From Lunularia cruciata (Eukaryota; Streptophyta; Marchantiopsida; Lunulariales; Lunulariaceae): a stretch of DNA of 64,000 nucleotides. The notes beneath the pieces are model-generated. The model was not told the DNA's origin. It searched no databases and saw nothing but the letters and a program-made list of their open reading frames with translations. Shown one piece after another: positions 55,751-64,000 of the stretch. The stretch spans positions 33,175,001 to 33,239,000 of the forward strand of contig OX419758.1 in assembly GCA_948567375.1 (NCBI GenBank), read 5' to 3'. How positions within the stretch are numbered: position 1 is the stretch's first letter; every line of letters starts with the position of its first letter. A program made the position numbers and the translations under genes.

Positions 55751-56202
55751 TATCATGCTATTTGTAACGTCACACGTAGATTGCTCAAACTTTGGAGTAG
55801 TAGTGTTAGTAATCAAGAGTATTTTGGTAGTTACTCATAGATTACTTGTTGACGGTCAGATTTCATGTTTGTGGTACTAATTACATGGTGAGGTCCACCG
55901 TCACTTAGCACCATTAGTATTGTTGGATGTGCAATCAACTGGACTATCAAGGTTTGAGACCTAGCTTGAGTCCATTGGTAAACTTTCGAAGTGTAATTCC
56001 AAAGAGGTCATTTTTATGATATTGAGTCTTTGAGTTCTTGACTATGGTGGACAAAAGTTGACAAACATCACTTGTATTCTCTTAACTAGAGTGGATGTGG
56101 TTTGATTGTAATTAATGTCCAACTATTCATAAATTATAGAGTGATTGAATCTAAATACTGATCTAATTGAATGTGATTCTAATTATATCAACAAATTTAT
56201 TA
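55751..56202 (+). repeat. Repeat A2 of copy 3
   Basis: 452 bp, starting TATCATGCTATTTG and ending ACAAATTTATTA. It aligns with A1 of the same copy and with A1/A2 of copy 2. Confidence 0.87.
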
Positions 56203-56271
56203 TTGTGACACTTTAGAGTGTGTGACATTAACAATTATGTATGTTGTGTAGTGATATATATCCACACCACA
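56203..56271 (+). repeat. Repeat block B2 of copy 3 (with internal deletion)
   Basis: It starts TTGTGACACTTTAGAG and ends CCACACCACA. It has lost about 37 bp from the middle relative to B1 but stops at the position homologous to the right end of copy 2. Unrelated DNA follows. Confidence 0.8.
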
Positions 56272-58905
56272 TAAACCATAAAGCTAAATTAGGATTTAGA
56301 AATTGTTAGAGTCAAAATGAAACAGAAAAGACATTGTTTGCACTCCCTAACTCAAATCTAGCCCTTCATACCTGGAACTCATGTAGATCAAGTAATAATG
56401 CTTAATTTCGTGACTGTAAGACCACAGCCTATATGTCCACAACGACTGTCGACTGCCACGTTACCTTCCATATTGACAATTTACCTAGAGTCTCCCTGCC
56501 GAGTTACCTTCGGCGAGGTTGACGGAGGGTTATAGTAGCTGATTGAAGCGACACCTAAACCGCTAAGGTCTGATCTCCCCAGAAGTTTGTCCATATATGA
56601 ATATGTTTACTGGATACGGGCTCCGAAAATCTATCGCTTGCCATTCTCTATTACTTCAGTCCTTACGTGCAATTAGCTTTGGGAGATGTGTTCTTTGTCC
56701 GATGAGGTTGTCCTCTGTTCGCAGTGTTGACAATGGCATCGTTGTCAAATTGTTGGGTAGGACTCAGCATACAAAGTTGGCACACCTCGATTTACCATCT
56801 CACGAAGTACTTGCGTGAATGATAAGTGTGATGCGGTGTCGACCATGGCATTGTTGTCAAGTTCATATGTATCTTAGCATCCAGGTTGGTCCAACCTCGA
56901 TATATCATCACGATGTACTTGCGTGAATAATAAGTGCATGCATACTCTGCTTGTAGTGTCAACAATAGCACTACTGGCATATGTTCCGAGTGTAGGACTC
57001 CGCACACAAAATTGGTCCTATCTCGATAATAATGATCATCCACAGGAAGTAGAAAACCTATTCCCACACCACTTAGCGGGAACAGCTGGTCCCGTCAGCC
57101 AAGGGTGGCGACAGTGTGACTTCCAGTGGAGACACTTGCACGTAGAGTAGGGCTAAACGTTATCGGCGATTCTCAGCTCATGGATAGCGGGCCGTAAGAC
57201 ACGAAGGAATTGGGATCTAACGAAGTCTATCCTTCCATCGCGTGATCAGTAAGAATGTAACTACCACATCCCCATCCTTCTCCAATAAGTGAGGAATCAG
57301 TTGATGGAGAGACCAATAAACTGACTAGCTGATTTATGTTTCCAAATAAATACTCATCAAATGGAAGCTGCTTCATGAAAATAAACAGCTAGAATCAAAC
57401 AGCAGAAGTTGGATAAAATGAAGAAAAGATGCACAGGTACAGCTGTGTACTTGAAACTTCCTGCACAGATAGAATGCAAAACACTCCCAACACTATTTCT
57501 TTATCTCCTGCAGAAGCTTAATATATGCGCTTTCTTCATCGTACCACTGTCAAAGTCTGACACGCCAAAATCGTTCATCACGAGTCAACGAGCAGCTATT
57601 CCAGGCACGGCCTTCTTAAGCAGGCTCAACACTAAAACTATACAACCAAACAGCTCCAACAAAGTGAAAACCCAACATAGCAGGACCCAAGAGTAGAATC
57701 GGGTATCCTGCTATTGTACCAGTTACAACCTTGACCTCACTGCTTTGCTCCATCCACGCACAGCAAAGTAGGGAAGAGAGGTAAAAGTCCACTTACTATA
57801 CGTGAGTTCCGGACAGAATCATGGATGATACCGCTGCATCTTCACCAGATACTCCCATTGGTGGTATAGAGAGAGTCGAGATAGTTCTGCTAGTTCTCAT
57901 CAGTGTTTTGAATGCCGAGAATTAGTACCTTGTGATCCAAAACAGTGAATCACTTGAATTATGCGAAGATATTGGAAAGAATCAGAGTTTATTTGAGACA
58001 ACTACATAACTTTCACGAGTATTTCAAGGAAACGCGACTCGCCGCCCAGACATTTTCTCCTGACGAAAGCAATACACAATTCAGTGTGGATTTTCTTTGT
58101 TCTTTACTTACAGAGATCCGATTAAGCGCCGATAGTTAGATAACGTAAAACAGATGAACTGCTCTATGAGCGTCTGTTTCTCACAAGAATCCAAAATGAA
58201 CAACCACTGGTTCACACCAACATCCGCATCTTCACTCTGATTGACCATCCCAGTTCGCATCCAACTTTCCTCATATTCTCTCCCAGCAAGCTACCAGAAG
58301 TCAGAAGGTATAAAAAAATGCCACAATCGGCTACTTTCAAGTGCTACCGCTGCTGCCATTGATTCAAGCGGAATAGATAAATATGGAAACAGAACTTGGA
58401 AAATCACCAGTTTTGAACGAAAACCTGTGCCTCATCTTTCAACTTCTGAAAGAGCAGGAAGAGCAGTCGCAGGGAGGCAGGTCATTGGACTACACATTAA
58501 AATTAAATAATACCTCGCCGCTCATTCCAATCCTGGACTTGCGTTATGCCAACAAGGAGAAGACAAAGCTTACAACGACCTCAGGTCTCCTCACAGGAAA
58601 GTTGGAGACTTTGTGCTACCTCCAGCCAGCTCCCATGAGAGGTTTAAGAGACGCTTCGAGAAGGTCATGGCTACTTTCTACTGAGTTGACAGTAGTTCCT
58701 TTCAGCCGTAGTGTCCCCTTGATTGACACAGAACAACAGGGGAAACTAATTAAACAAGGCCAAAAATGTGAGGCCTGTTCGGTTTGACATCTAGATCCTC
58801 AGAAAAGTTTTTGGAATGCCGACGCAGCACATTCATATTATCAGGCGGTACTTCATCTGCTGCTTCGGCACTAAACCGTCAAAGGTTTTCATAGGAGCAC
58901 TGTAC
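56272..58905. other. Unique non-coding DNA downstream of the ZFWD gene
   Basis: The sequence changes character here: CG dinucleotides are common and repeats of the gypsy families stop. It holds a degenerate tandem repeat (about 56722-57040). The longest frame (58383-58787 plus, 134 codons) has no domain that I recognise and lies antisense to the likely 3' UTR of the ZFWD gene. A minus-strand AATAAA at 57993-57988 is a possible but distant polyadenylation signal. Confidence 0.5.
56722..57040. repeat. Degenerate tandem repeat, about three units of 110-120 bp
   Basis: Each unit runs from a GTTGACAATGGCATCGTTGT-like phrase, through AGGACTC...CA-ACAAAGTTGG and CCTCGATTTACCATC, to a TACTTGCGTGAATGATAAGTG-like end. 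Units begin near 56725, 56837 and 56958. Identity between units is roughly 65-75% by eye. It is not related to the gypsy repeats. Confidence 0.7.
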
Positions 58906-61900
58906 TTAGCTAGTCGCAGCATCTGGTGCAAAACGCCACACCTTCACGTCTCCACTACCCTCCCCAGAAAATATTAAGCCCCCAGGACCCACTTGCATGG
59001 CCCGAACTACATCCCGAGTTTGTATGACTCCTCTTTCATGAAAGCTGCAAAATACAGGCACAGATCATGTAAGTCATTAGATGATATCTAGGATTGTATA
59101 AGCTAAAATATGCAAGTTCAGGTCAACTGCATTCAGTTTCACGTTCACGATTAGGGTTTCACCTGCATTAACTACAGGTATAGGCCATTTCACGCAGTGT
59201 CAAGTCGGATTGTATAGCATCACCAGCGAACTAGTCCATAGCCACGAGGCAACTACAGCTAGAGTAAACTTGGATCGATCATTTCAAATACATGCCTCGT
59301 GCGCGCACGAGACAAGCAAACACATGCATAGCTCTAGCAGCGAAATATATTGATACTCGCTCATATGATGAGTATCATTCACCACGAAGAGGATATTGCG
59401 GAGCAAAATGGTCGCATTTAATTGAGGACGATGATATGTGACGTACTTTGATTTCAGCAATCTCAACTCCCATAAGTTTCTAAATGAACCCTAAAAAGAG
59501 AAAAACCTTTACTTACGTTGGGAGATCGTAGAAATGGACGGTGTTGTCGTTATAAGAACATATCAATACTGGCTTTCCTGTGGAATCCATTGTTCCACTC
59601 ATGGTTATAGCACCTGCCAATTCGGCCTGCATAACAATTTTGACATGGGCTTTATAAAGTCAGAATAACCATCTCAAATGACATGAGGACTCAAGGTAGA
59701 ACCAACTCTTCCCTATAGCGAAATGACTCAACAGAATCCATGGTGTGAGGAGTAATAACAAAATGTAAAGTGAGGCATGTAGAAGAGGCACGCCTAAACA
59801 AACCCGATTATCCTTCATCTAATCAATCGCATAACTTACATTTCTTGGATTCGTTTCCCCATCGTTGTCTTCAGGATAGGTGAACTTGGATTCGAAAAAG
59901 CCCTCGGGGCTTGGAGCCCATACCTATCAGGCCAGAAAGATGATAAGCGACACATCGTAATATATCTTTGATAGAGGAGAGCAAAAGCGAAGCATCTTAT
60001 ATACATTTGAGTAACGAGAGCAGAAGCCATCCGAAGGACTGAGGATCCAAACCCATAGTAATCTATATTGTGTAATGGAATTCCCATGTTGATATACATT
60101 GGTATACGAGAACAGAAGCCGTGTTAATATATATAGGTCTACGAGAACAGATGCCGTTCTGCAAACGGGTTATCCAGAACTCATGAGGTGCACATGATCG
60201 ATAAGCAAAATGTACATAATTGACAATGCTAGAATAGTGAGAAATCCATAAGGTAGAATGCATCGAATGTAACTTGAAGCAAAGGCATAATATATATATA
60301 CGACGGGTCAGGTTTCCACCACCCGTGAGAGATCAAAGGCAAGATTTGGAAGCAGATTTTATTTGTAAGAACTTGAAAGTATGAGATATCAAACAACGTG
60401 TAGGAATGTTTGCTCAGGACTCACTTTCACTGTACCGTCCAGGGAACACGAAAGTAAAAATTTGTCCCAGACAAGTAATCGCATCACAACATCAGTGTGC
60501 GCTTGGATGGTTTGGCCGCATTGGCCAGTTCCTAAATCCCAAACCTGTGGATCAAAATTTCAAAATACAGCACACAGACATCACTTTAAAAATCTGTCAT
60601 TAGAACAAAGATCTCCTGGGTGAACACAAAGATTCAGAAGTCTACATGAGGTTTTGGAAGGATCCAGAGAAGAATCAGCATAAATGTTTACCTTCTAGAA
60701 GGAAACAGGCAAACAGATGACTGGATCACAAAGAGGTACCGTCTGCGACCAGGCAGTCTCAAAACTATGTCCTATACGTTGTCATTCACCATCGCAGCTA
60801 TGAGTAACACATACCCGGCAGGCAAAGCTGAAGAAATTCGGTTTTGAAAAGCCAGAAAGCGCATATGAACCAGATGGTTAGCAGAAGTATTCTTTCCGTT
60901 CTTTCTAGAACAGAGTCTTCATCACCCAGAATATCCTACATGATAGGTATGCAGTTTCAAGAAGTACCGGTGCAAAAGATGGGAGGAAGCTGCCTGGCAA
61001 AAGCTCGTGTTCATCTCATTCAATTAACTAGTTCTTGCCATTTTCATGGTGCTCTATGAAGGGGCGATCTGGGTGGACATGAAATGGGTCTTATCGCTCA
61101 TTATGCTTGCTATTGGCGGAAAAACTGCAACCCTGTGCTTGTCTGCCTTGCTGCCAAGGCCTATGAGCTTTTTCCCACAACACATTGTGCGATTGCAGTT
61201 GACGTCCTAACATCCCCAACCTGATACATTTGATTCCAGAACATCCTTGTCGTTCTAGCAACTGTACTTTAGTTATGTTAGCCATCACTGAGTTTCCATA
61301 CCTTTCCTAGAATTCTCTGAACTTTCCTAGAGTTTTCGACGCTATGTGAACACTAACCAGGGCCCTGCAACTTTTAGAACCTAACCCTAGGTTACAAGTT
61401 CTCAAGTTAGATGGGATCTAGTAGCCATTCTGCGATACAATAGATACGTTGTGCAGAAATACAAGCAAATTTCTCCAAGTCATTAATCAACGGTGTATGT
61501 ACAGAAGACTATGAACTGCTATTTAGCATACGAGTAAGAGCTGACCTTGATCGTTTTGTCGATTGACCCAGAAAAAAGTTGACCCCCGTGGATTATGAGA
61601 GATATAATGGCTCCAGTGTGCCCGATAAGAGAGGCAGCGGGCTCAAATGCGTTTGTCAGTGTACTGAACTTCCAAGCCAGAACACTCCCATCCTGCATAC
61701 GCGAAGAAGTCTTACGGTTCAGCACATTTTCCACTCGAAATTTGAAGCGCCTTAAGTAGCAGCAGTTTCTGTACGACGATGTAAAATCGACGACTTGACT
61801 TCATTTGACTTCATCAATCACCCGTCCACAGTAGCAAAAAATCAAAGTTCCCAGGCTTTCTGGTTGCACAACCTACGCAGCAAAAGCTCCAATCTATATA

Positions 61901-63588
61901 AGAAACTAGTTTTAAGTGAAACAAATTCATGGAACTCACTTGAACCCCAGCAAAAAGCATGTCTGCGCTGACTGCTAAAGAATGAACGATTCCTTGAGGT
62001 CCACTCAAGCTCTGATGTGCATGTGTTTGCATGTCCCATATCTGCACATCCGTATTCACTTTTAGCCACAAGGTTACAGCTCCTAACAGCTGAAAGTTGA
62101 GCTTGTCCAGGAAGAGACCATACTGGTCCGGATAAATTTCTCACCTTCACTTCATTTGGAAGACCCACAAAGAGCCATGTAGCTGCGCTTAGAAGAGCCC
62201 CCACATCGCCTCCCATGGGAAAAACATTTGTACACTGTTAGAAACAAGGATGCAAAGGTCAGAAAGCCTTTACTTGACAACCACATATGAATCAAACCCA
62301 AAGCAGGCCACTACCAAAGAATTGTTCGGGGTATTGTTCCAAGACGGTGGTAAAGCTAAGATAGAGAAACCTTACAATCAAGAATATACTAGGGTTGGAA
62401 TAAAGCCCATGATTAGCAAATAAGGATACAGACAAACTAATTTCGAACAACTCCTGATGAGAGATGAATTCTATACCTAAAAAGACTGCTGTCTCAATAT
62501 TTGTTGGTTCCTTAAACGTGTGCTTTTACACACCGCAAGCAAACAAAGCACTTACAATCTCGAGTAAGGTTGGAGATTACTAAGGTTGTGTTGCAGGTAT
62601 CGCACAACCTAAACTAATGGTAGCTTCAGCTTTTAACGTAGCAAAGAAGACTAAATTCGCAAATGGGGTAAGCATACAAGAGCTCAGAACAGCATACTTC
62701 GCTGTGGCAATGAAAGGAACTGTTTGACTTTGAAGGTGATGTAGCATGGGCCTTACCTCTCCAGTATTACAATCCCAAACTCTGAGCGTCTGGTCTTGGC
62801 CCCCCGTATACAAGTGAGATGATCCCGAGGGTAATTCGATAGCTCGTACAGTCTACACAGGTACCAAGTTCTACAACTTATGGTAATATTCACAACATAG
62901 TGCGTAGATATACTAAATAACTATCGGCTGAAGCACCACGGACCGTATATCACATCTTCTGCTGGGTCTACACACAATAAGATATTGAATTTCTGCTTAC
63001 ATCCTATCCTGCCTGTCAATTAAATACTCTGCTCGAAGTATGGAAATCAAAAAATCGAGGTAGCACCTGTCCATGTCCGTCCAGTTGCTTGATAAGACTG
63101 ATGTCCGTATTTGCGGAGTGAGCATGGACAAAGTTGCAGTCATCGCCTCTTTGGCAATTGCCTTTCAACCAAAAACTGCAGACTTTGTCTCGCAGCCTTC
63201 TACTTGTATCTGGGGCAGTCCTGGTACCTCGGTTATTAGGACCTCGAGGCTTCCCCCATTTCGCGTTGGGAAGATTTCGTCTAGCTCCGCTTCCGCTAGA
63301 AAAACCGCCGGACGCCCCGTCAGAAAAGCCACCACGACTATCAGGCCGATTATCAATCACGTTGCTCGGTCTTTTATTCGCCAAACCATTATTCCCGTGA
63401 GGTCGTCCAGTTGGCCCTGCACCATCCGGGTGAAGCCATTGACAATCTTCTCCCCTTATGCAGCGCCCTTCCTGCCAGTACCGACACACCTGTTGCCCCA
63501 CCCATCGTCCCCCACCCATTCCAGAGCGAGCAAAGTTCCGCTTGCCCCCAACCTTAGTCGGGCCATCGTCAACTTCCATTCCCGCCAT
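58906..63588 (-). CDS. ZFWD: CCCH zinc finger and WD40 repeat protein (ZFWD type)
   Basis: Nine coding exons, all with GT-AG introns and an open frame of 469 codons: 63588-63067, 62852-62757, 62234-62145, 62041-61940, 61692-61546, 60544-60425, 59923-59840, 59626-59517, 59044-58906. Start MAGMEVDDGP; stop TAA at 58908-58906. Two CX7CX5CX3H fingers, CRYWQEGRCIRGEDCQWLH (residues about 34-52) and CSFWLKGNCQRGDDCNFVH, flank a Gly/Arg/Asn-rich linker. Then come about seven WD repeats: GGQDQTLRVWDCNTGE, GLPNEVKIWDMQTHAHQSL, GSIDKTIKVWDLGTGQ, CSLDGTVKVWAPSPEGF, GEGSGDVKVWRF. The usual ZFWD length is about 430-445 residues. The fingers suggest RNA binding and the propeller a protein scaffold. The plant family is poorly characterised; nuclear or cytosolic location is not evident from the sequence. 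This is the only intact gene in the window. Confidence 0.95.
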
Positions 63589-64000
63589 ACTCCCTCAAGC
63601 TCAAGAGGCAGCTGCTGGCAATACTCTAGCTCTACCAGCTAATTCCCATATGGAACTCCGAGGACGGTAAGCCTTTGGGATAGAAACCATTTGGTGTGAA
63701 GCCCTAGAGATGCTGCTCTCCTTTCATAGATTACGCAAAAGAAACCGAATCCCCCGTTTGCTTTCTCTAGACAAGTTGGACTCAAACCCCGGCGGGGAAA
63801 CCTGACCAGAAATCCTCCGCGTACAAAAAGAATTCAAACCTGTAACCCAAAACCATCCGTCAGGATCGCTTCCGAAACGGCCTTCCCTCGGACACATATC
63901 AAGAAACCAAACTCGACGACGATACTCTCAGAGCAAGATCGTATTTCAATTACAAAACAAGCACCCGGGCTGCGTGACACCTCCAGTCGATCAGAAGTAT
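63589..64000 (-). promoter_or_regulatory. 5' UTR and promoter-proximal region of the ZFWD gene
   Basis: 412 bp upstream of the ATG up to the window edge. The sequence has many CG dinucleotides (CCCCGGCGGGG at about 63788, ACTCGACGACG at about 63910) and no repeat of the surrounding families. No convincing TATA box is visible on the minus strand. The transcription start cannot be placed from the sequence. Confidence 0.4.

Larger units (their letters stand above)
38048..56271 (+). mobile_element. DNMT-carrying Ty3/gypsy element, copy 3 (with two nested insertions)
   Basis: The third copy of the family, split by a minus-strand chromovirus (39564-46150) and by a 1.9-kb insertion (52329-54218). 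With these removed it has the same order as copy 2: A1, leader with PBS, gag, protease, methyltransferase, RT, RNase H, integrase, PHD, B1, A2, B2. It is the most decayed of the three. The right end falls at 56271 by alignment with B. Flanks (GAAC on the left, TAAA on the right) do not form a clear duplication. Confidence 0.91.

Noticed and set aside
58383-58787. 134-codon plus-strand frame as a separate gene
   Set aside because: No domain, no matching exon structure, and placed antisense to the likely 3' UTR of the ZFWD gene.
63073-63642. 189-codon plus-strand frame over the ZFWD first exon
   Set aside because: Antisense to a well supported exon with two CCCH fingers; the GC-rich code keeps the opposite strand open.

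Overview
This is a nuclear genome window from a plant, probably a large-genome, non-flowering streptophyte. The order cannot be fixed from the sequence. The evidence is nested, heavily decayed Ty3/gypsy LTR elements, plant-type chromoviruses, a split PIF/Harbinger transposase, GT-AG introns, and one intact plant-type gene for a CCCH zinc-finger/WD40 protein (ZFWD). Most stop codons inside the elements read as CAG>TAG, CGA>TGA or TGG>TAG. That is the mark of old methylated repeats losing cytosines by deamination.

Layout. 1-6476: copy 1 of an unusual Ty3/gypsy family, entering from the left edge and cut on the right by a chromovirus. 6477-11181: that chromovirus, with both LTRs and LTRs full of heat-shock elements. 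11182-14398: a second copy of it with its 5' half inverted. 14399-24792: anonymous AT-rich DNA, a less decayed segment (about 18.2-20.3 kb), and degenerate gene remnants with tandem duplications. 24793-36722: a minus-strand PIF/Harbinger transposase pseudogene split by copy 2 of the unusual gypsy family (24969-35587, 4-bp target duplication AACT). 36723-38047: AT-rich DNA with inverted repeats. 38048-56271: copy 3, itself interrupted by a complete minus-strand chromovirus (39564-46150) and by a 1.9-kb LTR-like insertion (52329-54218). 56272-58905: unique non-coding DNA with a degenerate tandem repeat. 58906-63588: the ZFWD gene on the minus strand, nine coding exons, open over 469 codons.

The main discovery is the repeated gypsy family. 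All three copies encode gag (two zinc knuckles and an RGG box), an aspartic protease, a cytosine-5 DNA methyltransferase domain fused in frame after the protease, then reverse transcriptase, RNase H and DDE integrase. Copies 2 and 3 keep a C-terminal PHD finger. Retrotransposon-borne DNMTs have been reported in dinoflagellates and charophyte algae. Here one sits in a PR-DNMT-RT-RH-IN-PHD element with unusual termini.

The termini do not follow the plain LTR plan. Copy 2 sits in the transposase as a clean 4-bp-duplication insertion, so its ends are certain. Its left end is a 449-bp repeat (A1). Its right end is a 106-bp block B1, then A2, then B2, which is the A1...B1-A2-B2 split-direct-repeat layout. 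Copy 3 has the same layout. An element that pairs a self-encoded methyltransferase and a chromatin-reader finger with split terminal repeats is the best candidate here for an undescribed system.
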